A DNA stretch of 64,000 nucleotides, from the NCBI GenBank assembly GCA_023101725.1, contig JALJCO010009075.1:62001-126000 (forward strand), read 5' to 3'. This document shows positions 1 to 10,381 of this stretch, one piece after another. The notes below the pieces were generated by a model. The model did no database searches and was not told where the DNA came from. It worked only from the letters and a program-made list of their open reading frames with translations. Position 1 is the stretch's first letter; each line of letters begins with the position of its first letter. The translations under genes and the position numbers were made by a program. The DNA is from Atherinomorus stipes. Its lineage: Eukaryota; Chordata; Actinopteri; Atheriniformes; Atherinidae.

Positions 1-747
1 GTCGGTGTGGTGCGGTGTGGCTGCGGGTTGGTTGGGGGCCGGGCGCTTTGGTGGGGGGTGCGGTTTTGTTTGTGGCTTCCGGGGCTTTTTGTGCGGGGCG
101 GGCGCAGGGGGGATCTGTATCTTGTATGTGGTTGCTCTTGCGGTATTGATGTCTTGGGTGCCCGTGTCTCGATGTGGGGGCGGTGACGGTATATCTTTCA
201 GCCCTAGTGTTGGGGTAGGTGTGTGGGGAGTGTGTGTGTGAGCGTGGTGGCGGGGTAGGGGGTGGTAGAGGGTAGAGGTGGTGGCGCCCTGGTGTCAGGT
301 GTATGGGGCAGGGACTTTGGGGTGGGGGCTGGCCTGCCCTGGGGGGCGTCGTCTGGGGGGTCCGGTCCTCCTGGGTTTCGGTTGGGCCGCCCGGGTCCGG
401 GGGGGGGGTGTCTGCTCCTGGGCGCTTGGGCCCTGGGCCCGGCGCTGTCTCCGCTCCGGGGGACGCCCGGCGCCCGGTGGGGTCGGCAGCTGCTGGTCTT
501 GGTCCGCTGGGGCCTGGGCCTCCAGACTGCGGGGGGCTCCGGCTGGGGCCGCCTTTTGCCGCCCTTCGGGGGGATGCATGTCCGCTCTGGGGGGGGGGGG
601 TAGCTGGGATCTGGGCCTCTGGGTGGCTGCTGGGGGCCTGGGTCGTGAGCCTTGCGGGCTTCCTCCTCCTTGCAGAGACGAGGCTGCATCTGCATGACTG
701 TATCACCACGGAGCACCCTTTATTATGCATGTTGACACTGTGACACT
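1..747. repeat. G-rich low-complexity region at the window edge
   Basis: The + strand is strongly G-rich (many runs of 5-10 G) to about 640, then returns to ordinary composition. Overlapping frames are open on both strands only because stop codons are rare in such sequence: Gly/Trp-rich on +, Pro/Arg-rich on -. I have an impression of similar G-rich segments as an interspersed repeat in other teleosts, but I cannot name a family. No conserved domain is visible. It may be continuous with the repeat that follows to about 1290. Confidence 0.5.
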
Positions 748-859
748 GCTTTCCATTGCGCTGACTAGGTTGTACCTCTTCTCTACTTCCCATTGCGATG
801 ACTAGGTTGTACCTCTTCTCTACTTCCCATTGCGATGACTAGGTTGTACCTCTTCTCTG
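748..859 (+). repeat. 37-bp tandem repeat, three copies
   Basis: The unit contains ATTGCGATGACTAGGTTGTA followed by CCTCTTCTCTACTTCCC. ATTGCG recurs at 755, 792 and 829, giving an exact 37-bp period. The first copy has GCGCTGAC where the others have GCGATGAC. It lies between the G-rich block and a CT-rich block and is probably part of the same interspersed element. Confidence 0.85.
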
Positions 860-1187
860 CGTAGTTCTGCGTGTGTTTGTGTGTGTTTGTATGATCTGAG
901 GATATTTAAGCCACCTGCAGGTCCTCCTGTAGGGGATTGCTTGTTTTGTTTTCCAACAGAGACCTTGGTTGTTTAGGGATCGCGGTACAGATGTACCAGT
1001 GAACTGTGTAAGTGGATTCATGTTTTCTCTCCTCTCTCTCTTCCTCTTCCTTACTCTCTCTCTCTCTGTTTCACTTTCTATCATTACCTCTGTTAACTTT
1101 CATTTCTCCCTTGTCAGGCCCAGCAGTATGAAATGGAATGGTGTAATAGACAAATGTTTAAATAAAGAAATAAAATGAATAAACATG
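860..1187 (+). repeat. Unassigned repeat segment with CT-rich tract and AATAAA motifs
   Basis: A GT-rich stretch (870-890) is followed by ordinary sequence, a CT-rich tract (about 1026-1075) and an A-rich end holding several AATAAA-like motifs (1160-1185). The order pyrimidine tract then A-rich end would suit the 3' part of a retroelement transcribed on +, but no reverse transcriptase or LTR is visible, so the class is unknown. Confidence 0.35.
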
Positions 1188-1229
1188 ATATCAAGTGGAG
1201 CCTTATGTTCATAAAGCTCCGCTTGATAA
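1188..1229 (+). repeat. Near-perfect hairpin with a 2-nt loop
   Basis: TATCAAGTGGAGC (1189-1201) pairs with GCTCCGCTTGATA (1216-1228) with one mismatch, and the inner CTTATG pairs with CATAAAG around a TT loop with one bulged A. The stem is about 19 bp. It lies just after the A-rich end of the preceding repeat. Confidence 0.8.
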
Positions 1230-1300
1230 AGCAAAACTGTTCAACAGAATAAAGCAATCAGATTTCCATTCTGCTTGCTTCGATGCTGGACAGGACAATT

Positions 1301-1325
<25 letters not shown>
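1301..1325 (+). repeat. Poly-A run of 25
   Basis: An uninterrupted A tract at the truncated end of the neighbouring Tc1 relic. It could be the tail of a retroposed piece on + or a slippage expansion. Confidence 0.9.
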
Positions 1326-1331
<6 letters not shown>

Positions 1332-2174
1332 GCTTCAGCTCCATGTGGACTAGGTCTATGTTCTCCAGAATGTCATGGGTTTGTCCAGATGATGTGTTGC
1401 ACCTTCAAACAAGCGTCAACATGCTTTTTCTTCAGAAATGGAGTCTTGCGTGGTGTGCGTGCATGAAGGCCATGGCGGTTGAGTGCGTTCCTCCTTGTTT
1501 TCTCTGAAACAACTGTAGCTGCTGGTTCCAGGTCTTTCTGAAGCTCTCCACGAGTGGTCCTGGGCTGTTGGAGAACCTTTCTGATTATTGTTCTGACTCC
1601 TCTGTCTGAAATCTTGTGAGGAGCACCTGGCCGTGGCCGCTTTATGACCATGCCGTGTTCTTTCCACTTCCGGATGATGGTCCCAATGGTGCTCACTGGA
1701 ACTTTCAGAAGTTTACAAATGCACCTGGAACCAATGCCTTCAGTGTGTTTGCCATAATACGGTTGCGTAGGTCTTTAGACAGCTCTTTGCTTTTACCCAT
1801 CATGCAATGCTTCTTGTTTGACACCTTGGTGATGAGAAACCTTTTTAAAGGCATCAATCAGGACTAAACCAGCTGATATTACTTTGTACTGATAGAGGAC
1901 AGGATTACTTTCTAAATACTGACAGACTCCAGCTGCTTTCTTGGCTTCCAGATCTTTGTGTCCTCCATTTCTTCATGTGTTCAACCCTTATTCCCTGTGT
2001 CATTTCACTGTTTTACACATAACTTCATTTATGGACATAAATGTTCGGATTTCTTTGTATGTGTGCATTACTTTGGTTGTTGCCGACATCTGGTGAAAAT
2101 TTCATGTCAATAGCTCTACTAGAAATGTATTTTCTGAGAAAAATGTTGACGTGTTCAATACTTTTTCCCTGCTA
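1326..2174 (-). mobile_element. Tc1-like transposon, 5' half only
   Basis: On the minus strand, a terminal segment resembling Tc1 ends (2125-2174, ending at TA, with GTTCAATACTTTTTCCC) precedes a leader and a transposase start reading MGKSKELSKDLRN at about 1801-1760. The helix-turn-helix region then continues at 1696-1373. Sequence related to the first catalytic motif is barely reached before the element breaks off at the poly-A run, so the catalytic core and the second terminal repeat are missing. Confidence 0.85.
1373..1801 (-). pseudogene. Tc1-like transposase N-terminal fragment, disabled
   Basis: The reading starts MGKSKELSKDL, then a frameshift and stops follow VPGAFVNF. It resumes with TIIRKWKEHG and GAPHKISDRGVRTIIRK (paired-like DNA-binding domain), QQPRTTRGELQKDL, and NALNRHGLHARTPRKTPFLK. 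These are standard Tc1 landmarks in the right order. The DDE domain is absent, so it cannot encode a functional enzyme. Confidence 0.9.
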
Positions 2175-2814
2175 AAAGATGCACATACTTTAGCTTCAGT
2201 TTTGGATTCACAGCCATGATAACTGCTCACAGTTCTAGCTCAGTTTGCTTTTTCTGCTGCAGTTATTTTTGAGGGAAAAGAAAACACTGAAACACTGTTG
2301 TTTGCTCATCATATCAAAACATTGCTACTATTCTCTCTTGCTGTGTTTAACAGACATGAAACCAACCAGCTCTTAAATACTGTGGGCATACACTGAGAGT
2401 AAAACTAAGAAACGATAAAATGCAAATTTTCCTGACTGATAATCACACCAGCACACAACCTGCATGAAAATTCAGGTGCAGAGTCTTGACAATGGAGCAG
2501 ACTACAAAATGCAACATCCAAATGAAGGAATTACACTTTTAAACTGATATTGACTGGAACAGTAGCATATTAAATGCATACCATGATTCATTTTGAAAAA
2601 AAGAAGAAGCTGTTTTTATCTAGATTCAATGTAAATGTGCATTGCCAATCGAAACTTGAACAATTAATCACAAGTTAATACTGATGGTGAAAGACGCAGC
2701 AGTCAGATTGAGAGGAACTGGTGGTATTTCTTTGATCTAAACCCCAGTACTTTACATGTATTTTATTATAGGTAAATCTCTTCCAGCCAGAGACAGATAA
2801 ATAAAAAAGAAAGG
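2175..2814. other. No gene seen
   Basis: Ordinary AT-rich sequence with short frames only; I recognise no repeat family, exon or RNA gene. Confidence 0.6.
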
Positions 2815-3100
2815 GAAAAAGGGCGAACGCCAGAGAGGGTATACCAACCAAACCCCCGGAAAGCTCGTTCCGGGGAATTGTTAGGCCAAAACCCCCCGCC
2901 CCCAAAAAACATCCGGAGGCCGTCCTTCCCGAGCCAACAAAAATCCCAAGTGCCAAGGGGGGTGTTGTTTAAAAAAAAATTATTCCCAAAAAATTTTTTT
3001 TAAATTTTTTTGGAAAAATAAATTTTGGGGAATTTCCTCTGCACCCAAAAACCGGGGGGGATTATTTTTTTAAAAAATACCTTTAAAAATTGTTTAAGGA
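2815..3100. other. Suspect low-quality segment with doubled homopolymers
   Basis: Almost every base comes in runs of 3-9 (blocks such as CCCCCGCCCCC, AAAAAAATTATT, TTTTTTTTAAATTTTTTT, CGGGGGGG), and boundaries with normal sequence on both sides are sharp. This pattern is more typical of poor base calling or gap filling than of a biological repeat. The minus frame at 2675-2956 crossing it is not a gene. Confidence 0.55.
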
Positions 3101-3178
3101 TGGGTTTTCAAATTATTTTTGAAGTTGACTAATCAGGCTAATTGAAATGCAATAGCTGTTTAGTCACAACGTCATCAT

Positions 3179-3532
3179 TAAAGGGTTGCTGTGTAACTTT
3201 TGGCCACTCTGGACACTAAACCTGCAACTTCCAACAGGCCACACTGGTGTCGCAAAGTTCAACGGTCTCTATCTGTAATTTTGAATCTTGTTTGCAGACC
3301 ACTTTGATCAGCTGATAGTGAAATCATTGAGCCATAAAGCAAAGCGCTCCAGGTCACATGATCCAATGAGAGATGGATTCACTCCTGCAAAGATACAATG
3401 TCTTTTTTTTTCAGATGGCAGCCCTCTTAGAGCACAGATATGTTTCAGGTGCTGTATATTGACCCCAGATATCATCTATTATTACTTACATTAGGCTGAT
3501 GTTTGGGTCAAAAGTTACACAGTATCCCTTTA
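3179..3532. mobile_element. MITE with 25-bp imperfect terminal inverted repeats, TA-flanked
   Basis: The left end AAGGGTTGCTGTGTAACTTT and the reverse complement of the right end (AAGGGATACTGTGTAACTTT) match with three differences, and both sides carry TA (3179-3180, 3531-3532). That fits a Tc1/mariner-type or similar non-autonomous element of about 350 bp. A diverged relative in opposite orientation lies at 50293. Confidence 0.75.
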
Positions 3533-4498
3533 GCAAAGTGAAAAATACTTTATCCCCAGAAGGAAATTGTAAAATGCATGCCTGAACTCACGGTTCCCCA
3601 GTTCTGTCCTATGGGGGTCCAATCTTGCAGGTTTCCATGTGTCTCCCCTCAAACACGCTTGTCTCAAGTTAATGAGTCATTGTCATGAACATCATTGGCT
3701 TTTGGACTTATTTAATTTGGCTCCAAAATGACAACATTGTATTAAGCAAATTCTGTTTTGTAGAACTGGAGACTTAAAAACAACCATTAAAAAAGCATCA
3801 GGTGACATCACTGTGGCTTCCATCATAATTTATGTACAGTTTGTGGTCAGGATGAATATATGTTGGTCTTCTGTTACATGAAGCTCAAATTAAATGATGG
3901 TTTTAAATCATTCACCCTGCTGTCTGATGGTGTTTCCCCTTCCAAACACTTAATATTTAGTACCATGCCATTACACCCCAGTTCTACCGATGTATATGTG
4001 AGTAAAACTGTGTATATGTGCTAGTGTGCAGGTGGGTTGTGTTGATCTAGATTTGAATTTCTTGATTAGCCTTGGGAGACCAAGTTGGATTAATGTATTT
4101 TGATTGATTATTCTCATTTCCTTAATGGACCTGCTCAAGGCAGTCTCGGTAGCTCTCAGTGGGGCAACAGTCTGTGAAGAATGAAATGTGTCCAACTCAG
4201 CATCCATTTCCAGTGTGAAGCTGGAAATATATTCTAAAAGTTAAAGTCAGATTTTAGATTATAATACACTGTACACTGAAAAAATAAATCACCAAATCAA
4301 TCATCATTCAATTGGTCACATCTAATAAAACTAATTTGAATGAAGTAAATAAAATTTAATTGAATGAAATTTGTAATTCTGTTTGAACTTATTTTTATTT
4401 AATAATTGAAAATTAAAAATTTCTATTCAGGTCAACTTAATCATAAAAGGTTCATTTCCTGCTGAATTTTCTTTTCCCATGAGCCATTGTGGTTTACA
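3533..4498. other. No gene seen; AT-rich, repeat-like from about 4262
   Basis: Short frames only. From about 4262 (ACTGTACACTGAAAAAATAA) the sequence becomes rich in AATTGAAT-type motifs, which continue after the inserted MITE (5024-5215). This suggests an older AT-rich element split by the MITE at 4499. Confidence 0.4.
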
Positions 4499-5023
4499 TA
4501 CAGTCGTCCTCAAAATTATTCATACCCTTCAATTAAAGAAGAAAAAAAAAACAGCTGCCAGTGAAATGAGTTGAAATTGATAAAAGTAATAATAAACAGA
4601 AATTCTATGAAAATCAATTATTTTCAATCGTTGTTAAACAAAAAATATTAAAAACAAACACACAAAAAAATTAAACAAGTAAACTAGCATAATAGAGCTC
4701 CGAAGCTAAAATTTTGTGAAGCAACACCATGCAGTCACTGCAATCAAGATTTTTCTGTAATGTTTAAAAAGACTTCTAAACCTCTTGACAGGTAATTTGG
4801 TCCAATGTTCATGGGAAAAGTGCTTTAATGTGTCTGGGATATTATTTTTCAATTAATATTTTCAACTACAATTCAAAAGCAATAATTTTTCTAACTAAAT
4901 CAAACTTTGTAAGTCATTACCTATCATTAGTTTATTTAGTTTCTTGTTATACAAAGTAATTACTATTGTAAATTTAGCCTTTTCTTTAATTGGAGGGTCT
5001 GAATAATTTTGAAGACGACTGTA
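4499..5023. mobile_element. Tc1-type MITE, about 525 bp
   Basis: TA at each end; left CAGTCGTCCTCAAAATTATT and right AATAATTTTGAAGACGACTG are near-perfect inverted ends, continuing inward with CAATTAAAGAAG / CTTTAATTGGAGGG. It has no coding capacity. Related copies lie at 9006, 31094 and 33258; all share an internal segment around GAGCTCC...CACCTGTCAACAGGTG or its decayed form. Confidence 0.9.
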
Positions 5024-5365
5024 TGTCCAGTTTTGAAAAAAAAAACCCAAAAAAACTCAACCTTTTGTTCATGCATGCTACAGCTGCAACAACTTAATTC
5101 AATTTGAGTGAAAGTAATAAGTTATTTCGGATTAGAGTGTTGAATTGATTTGACTAACAAAAGAAAAAAAAATCATCACCAAACCAAAATAATTAAGTTA
5201 GATCAGTGTAAATAAGTCTTTTATTTCAACTATGACCCAAATACTCTTTTTAGAGTGTAAAAGGTGAAAAGTTGAACTGCCTTAACTGAATAGTTTCAAT
5301 GGGTAACAAGCAAAGAATAGCTGAAAAAGCTAAAAAATATGGACGTAGTACCCGGTCACTTCTGA

Positions 5366-5868
5366 ATAGGGGAAAGTGAAGCCAGTTAGGCGTGTCCCAC
5401 CGTTGCCATCTTGATGTGTCATGTGTGTCGTCACTCCTGGAAAATGCTAAAATGAGCACATTTTAGCCTTGAGGCAAATGATTGACAGCCAACATACTCT
5501 GGGTTAAATGCAAACCGAGCTAACTTGAAGCTAACAGGAAATAATGAATATTAGCCTCCTGAGTGGCGGGATAAAGGTATGTTTGGACTTGCTGTTAGCT
5601 GCTAAAAACCACCATGTTGCTACTCTGCTGCAGACGGAGACCTTACCGAGAGCAAGCGGGGAGCTAACAGCTAGCCACCGGCTGGCAGACCGACTTCCGG
5701 TCTGGCGTATGTCAATCAAAAGGACACACCCTTACTTATGAGTAATTTCAAGATTAAATAACATCTAAACGGATGAGTTATAAAAAAAATTCGCCCCCTC
5801 ACAGTTGACATTTAGGTAAACTTGACCTATTAAACCTAAAATGATTTCATGAACCAGGTTGTAAACAT
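5366..5868 (+). repeat. Dispersed repeat family A, copy 1
   Basis: This segment matches, in reverse complement, 17070-17570 over nearly its full length, and a shorter part at 42932-43055. Landmarks are AAAGTGAAGCCAGTT at the left and the AACTTGACCTATTAAACCT stretch at the right. It is GC-richer than its surroundings and has no convincing frame. Boundaries are only those of the shared block. Confidence 0.75.
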
Positions 5869-7584
5869 GTTTATTTCTGCTGTGAAGTTGGCCTTTTTAA
5901 CATGGGAGTCTGTGGGGATTTGCTCTGTTTTGCAGCCCCTAGTGGATGAAGAAAGAACTGCAGTTTTTGTGCTGTAGGCTCACTGTTCTCCAGTGGAGTT
6001 TGCCCCTTGGTAACAAATGAATAAATCAAGTTCATTCAAGTTATCTGAACAAATTTAGTATCTGTCACTTTAATTGCCAAAAGTCACACATCTTTACAAT
6101 CTTCTCACAGTTATTATTGAATTATTTTTGTGAGTCTGACACTTGGTTTAAACTAAATGAACTTGGATAAACTTAGATAAACTTAATTCAACCACAAAGG
6201 TTACAAATGGAAGCAGTTCAATTAAGTTGCTACAGTTATCTTGATTTCAGTTCAGTTGGACAAGCAAAAGTAAGCTGTTACTAACCAAAGAACTAGGAAT
6301 CCATATTTAGAAAACCATTTTAGATTCATTTCAGTCCTAATAGTACACATTCTAGAACGTAGAGTACATGCAAACAGTTTTTCACGTATAAAGGATGTCA
6401 GATGTCTATAAGCACCAAATCCCACTCCATTTCATTCTCACATATTCATACGACCAAATATTAAAAGCAAGCTTTCATAGTAGCTTAGCTCTGACAGTTT
6501 AGCAACTCAATAGGAAAATAGCCTGAAGCCCCCCAGCGCAGCTTTGTAGAAATAAAATCCATGTTACAGTCATATCTAAGATAAATGCTTTCAGAAATTA
6601 CACATATTTTACATCTGCATTTCATGTTCCCAGCTGTAAGCAGTTGCTGTGCCTCTCTGCGATCCCCAGGGATTATTTTGCTCATGTAAATAGTGGATCT
6701 GCTCAAATGTAATTCATCCTTTTTTTATGTGACTGTCACTAGCATCTACTGTAAACAAAATGACATCCTTTCTGTTACGTTTCAGCGAGCTTTCTTTTCA
6801 ACAAACTGGAGGGTTCAGTTATCATGTCGTTCCTTACACCCATAGCGTTAAACATTCGTTTTTTTTTCATGTATTTACTTTATTTATGTTGATTTTCTTC
6901 ACTTAGCGGCTGCCAGTATCACAGATGTGTGACATCTGTCACTGAGCAGGTCAGTAGCGAACAATCGTACCAAACCAACCCTTGCTTCTGCTCTCAATGA
7001 CCAAAATAACATCTTTGGGGTGAAGTGATGCTTGTAAAGATGAACAGCAAAGACAGTATGTCATAATTTATCTATAATGATGCTAAAATGCTAAATCACT
7101 ATGAAACAAACATCTGCACACATCCTCTTTGCTTTTGCAGCAGTATTGGAAATCAGATGCAGTTGATCAGCTGATAATCGGCAGGTTTTAGCATGACATT
7201 GAAAGCAGATGTTTTCCCAGTTTGGTGCTCCGGAGCATTCAGGTGTGTTAACACAATGCAAAGGAGATGAAAATAAACCCAAAACATCGGCAATTTACAG
7301 AAGCAGTTGATGCTGCTTCTTAAGCATCATTCAGCCTCAGAACGTCTCAAATGAAAGAGCTCAAATTAGTGAGTCTTTGTACAGAACTTTGGAGGCTGTT
7401 GGAGCCGTTTCATTTGAGTCAGGTGTGTTGGAGCAGGGGAACACTGAAAGCCTGATCAACTGTAGCCCTTGTGGGACTGGATTAAATAGCCCTGGCTTAG
7501 ACAGTATGGGTATTTTCAGACATTTTTCTTATTCTGAAAGATTATTTATGAGAGGAAAACATTCAAGACAGCTGAAGTTCCTCC
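5869..7584. other. No gene seen
   Basis: Short frames without family resemblance. A hAT-MITE-like fragment (AGTGAGTCTTTGTACAGAAC to about GAGTCAGGTGTGTTGGAG, 7370-7436) resembles part of the elements at 10180 and 41016. Confidence 0.5.
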
Positions 7585-7587
7585 TAA

Positions 7588-8420
7588 CGGTGTGTTCAGA
7601 CCAAGCGCGATTTGGGCGTCAAAATCGCGCCTGACGCCCAAAGTTGGACGCTTGGTCATTAAAAAGTCAGACGCTTGATTTCCAGCATCTTGACGCCCCT
7701 GTCGCGCGGCGAGAGATGCCCAGCCAAGCCGCGCTCGCCGCGCCGTGGGAGGAGCTTCTCCTTTCTCTTTTCCCTTTCACTGCTCTGTCTGCACCATGGC
7801 AGGTGCAGGAGAGAGAGCGGCTCGGCTTTATGTGATAAATAAAGCAGGGAACGTCGTCGTCGGACATCTCTGCTCTGTGTCCGGTTCACCAAATGATTCC
7901 AGGTGTTCTGACTGTGATGAGTTTCATCATTTACTCCAGGAGCAGCTGGCAAGCGGCACTTTCAGCCGTCTGATCCGGCCCAGTTTAACGTCCCGCTGTC
8001 CCGATGCGGGGCAGCATTATCAGCCCAGTACATCCCATCAGGACAGCAGGTCATCAAACCACCGTTCAGAAACCGGGACCGGACACAGATCACAGTTTAT
8101 CCTCCTCTGTCTTCAGATAGAGAGGAGATTCCCCTGGTTTTTCTGGGTGTTTCCTCTCCTGTCAGAAAAAGTGTGTCTGTGTCATGACTCGCTCTGATTG
8201 GTCGACGCCCCGCGTCAAGACGCCAAAGTTCAGATTTTCCAACTCCGGCGTCTGACACCCTTGACGCGCGTAACGCGCGTCAAACGCTCAAAATCTCAAA
8301 ACTCGACGCGCGAAACGCGCCGCAGGTTTTTCGACGCCTCCTCGACGCGCGTCGGCCATTGACTTTGCATGTAAACCTGACGCCCTTGACGCCCAAATCG
8401 CGCTTGGTCTGAATACACCG
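7588..8420. mobile_element. Non-autonomous PIF/Harbinger-type element with TAA duplication
   Basis: Left end CGGTGTGTTCAGACCAAGCG and right end CGCTTGGTCTGAATACACCG form inverted repeats of about 36 bp, continuing CGATTTGGGCGTCAA. Both are flanked by TAA (7585-7587, 8421-8423), the 3-bp duplication of PIF/Harbinger elements. The interior is GC-rich with many CGCG motifs near both ends, unlike the AT-rich flanks. It includes an open frame from 7796 with an ACCATGG start context; no transposase is seen. Confidence 0.8.
7796..8197 (+). CDS. Unrecognised frame inside the Harbinger-type element
   Basis: ATG at 7796 in ACCATGG context opens a frame of about 134 codons starting MAGAGERAARLYVINKAGN. 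I recognise no domain. A second + frame over about 7949-8190 also reads without stops. A captured host first exon, a relic of the element's own second protein, or chance in GC-rich DNA are all possible. Confidence 0.2.
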   Translation: MAGAGERAARLYVINKAGNVVVGHLCSVSGSPNDSRCSDCDEFHHLLQEQLASGTFSRLIRPSLTSRCPDAGQHYQPSTSHQDSRSSNHRSETGTGHRSQFILLCLQIERRFPWFFWVFPLLSEKVCLCHDSL

Positions 8421-8584
8421 TAAGACGTCCCAGTAAATTTACCCATAGATGCAACACGCAAAAACTTAAGAGCTACATCTCAAATGCTACAGTCCTCATT
8501 TAGCATCTTAAATGTGAAAGTTCATGATTGAAAGTATTGGGGGGAAAAAAAAGTAGACAGTAATGACTTTATTGGAATGCTTCC

Positions 8585-9515
8585 CCACACTGTAAAAAAA
8601 AAGTTGTACAAAATACAGTAAAAATGTTAAATAGAAACAGTTAAAAACTGTAAATTTTAAAATTGTACATCACCGTAATAAATACACCAAATTTCTGTTG
8701 ATAAATTTCATTTACAAAAACAGTTAACCACCATTTAGAAAAAAACGGAGTTAACTGCTTTTCATTGCTGTCGGGTGCAAACCTCCTATCTCCATTTAAC
8801 ATAATTGAAACCCTCTACTTCATGGGAGTGTGATTTGGTGAAAATATTCAAAAAGTAAATGAAGAGTTTATTTGCAGAAGCTGTTAACTCCGTTATCTCT
8901 AAATGGTGGTTAAATGTTTTTGCAAAGGAACTCTTCGTATCCAACTTTAATTTTTTACAGGTAAACTATGTAAAATACACAGTAATTTACTGTGATTTCT
9001 TTTAATAGTCATCCTTAAAATTATTCATAACCTTCAATTGAAGATGGGGACAATAAACAAATAAACAAGCATGATGGAGCTCTGCTGCTAAAACTTTGTT
9101 GAGCAACACTTTGAGGCAATCACTGCAATCAGGTGTTTTCTGTGATGTTCAAAAAGACATACACCTGTTGACAGGTATGTTATTCCACCATTCACAGGAA
9201 AGGTACTGTAATGTGTCTGTTTCTTTTTTTAATTATTTTTTCAGACACAACTCAAAAGCAATATTTCATTTCACTAAATTATAATTTTGTAAATTTTATT
9301 TATTATCACTTTCTTCAGTTTCTTATTTGAATTATTATTGTGAATTTAGCCTTTTTTTTTAGTTGGAGGGATGAATAACTTTGAGTACAACTGTAATTAA
9401 AATCAATGGGAAAAAAGCTTAATGTCAAAAGTGGGGAATTACTGTAAAATTTACGTTACCATTCTATACAAATTACAGATCTTGTTAATGTTGACATTTA
9501 AATTTACAGTATAAA
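8585..9515. mobile_element. AT-rich MITE with ACAGTAAA motifs, split by a Tc1-type MITE
   Basis: It opens with CACACTGTAAAAAAAAAG, a common start of a teleost MITE group, and repeats CAGTAAAAT / TTTACAGT motifs through to about 9515. An internal inverted repeat pairs TTAACCACCATTTAGA (about 8725) with TCTCTAAATGGTGGTTAA (about 8900). The element at 9006-9395 interrupts it. The right boundary is poorly defined. Confidence 0.5.
9006..9395. mobile_element. Tc1-type MITE, second copy, about 390 bp
   Basis: Left TAGTCATCCTTAAAATTATT and right AACTTTGAGTACAACTGTA match the ends of the 4499 element with more differences. Internal landmarks GATGGAGCTC and AACACTTTGAGGCAATCACTG are shared. It sits inside the older 8585-9515 repeat, so it inserted later. 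Confidence 0.8.
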
Positions 9516-9523
9516 ACCATTTG

Positions 9524-9684
9524 CAATGGGCTCTATGCACGACTCCTCTACTTCCTGAACTTAAGGTAGCTCCTTTGTTTCCTGTCTTTCATTACTGGAT
9601 GAACTGATTAACCCAGGTGTGTCTGATCTCAGTAACTGGCCAGACACACCTGGATAAATCAATTGGTAATCATAGAGCCCATTG
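9524..9684. mobile_element. Short MITE with perfect 14-bp terminal inverted repeats
   Basis: CAATGGGCTCTATG at 9524 and CATAGAGCCCATTG ending at 9684 are perfect inverted repeats 161 bp apart. The interior has a second inverted pair, CCAGGTGTGTCTG / CAGACACACCTGG (about 9615-9655). No target duplication was identified. Confidence 0.7.
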
Positions 9685-9719
9685 AGCATAAACGTACCAA
9701 AATGTTTACAGAGAAGACA

Positions 9720-10080
9720 CATCTTCTACTCAGAGGCAGCTTATCCATGTTCAAACCATGAAAGCAACTGGAATAATGTCCTATGGACAGATAACATCTA
9801 AGTGAAAAGATCTGACCATGAATCATTTTGTCTGACAAAGATTAAATGCAGCATATCAGCACTAACATCACATTCATACTGCGAAGCACGGTGGTGGAGG
9901 TGTGATGATGTTTTGTAGCCACAGGACTGGGACAGGGACTGATATGTATGTTAGAATGAAACACGATGCCGTCTGTCTGACGTGTAAAACTTGGCCCAAA
10001 CTGGTTAACACAGCAAGACAATGGTCCAGAACATCAGAAAATCTACAAATCTGAACAAGTTGGATGATGTATTACATCAC
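9720..10080 (+). pseudogene. Tc1-like transposase catalytic-domain relic
   Basis: AATAATGTCCTATGGACAGA corresponds to the NNVLWTDE block (first catalytic Asp). AAGCACGGTGGTGGAGGTGT is the KHGGGGVM block, and GACAATGGTCCAGAACATC is a decayed QDNDPKHTS block. Spacing fits a Tc1 transposase, but there are multiple frameshifts, stops and deletions. The DNA-binding N-terminus and both terminal repeats are missing. Confidence 0.75.
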
Positions 10081-10179
10081 TTAACTGAACGCATTGATAT
10101 CGTTTGGCAAAATTAATATGATAAAACTTAGTTAAAGGCAGAATTTATTTAAATTACACATGAATGATTGGTTCTAAAT

Positions 10180-10373
10180 CAGGGATCATCAACTCCGGAC
10201 CTCTTGGGCCAGTGTTTTAATGCCACCCTGTGGCAACACACCTGACCCAAATCAATGAGTCATTGTGCAGAACTTCATAGGCTGCCGGACCCATTTACTT
10301 TGAGTCAGATGTGTTGGAGTACTGAAATGTTGAAAACCGTATGGACACTGGCCCAAGAGGTTGATGATCCCTG
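10180..10373. mobile_element. hAT-type MITE with 8-bp target duplication
   Basis: CAGGGATCATCAAC at the left and GTTGATGATCCCTG at the right are inverted, and the match resumes at CTCTTGGGCCAGTGT after a short insertion on the left. Flanks TTCTAAAT (10172-10179) and TTATAAAT (10374-10381) agree at 7 of 8 positions, as expected for an aged hAT insertion. Length is 194 bp. Confidence 0.8.
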
Positions 10374-10381
10374 TTATAAAT

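Noticed and set aside
204..716. 170-codon proline-rich minus-strand frame
   Set aside because: It lies in G-rich DNA where stop codons are rare; plus-strand frames are open too; no domain.
1188..1300. Helitron 3' end
   Set aside because: There is a hairpin, but no CTRR end shortly after it and no A/T insertion-site evidence.
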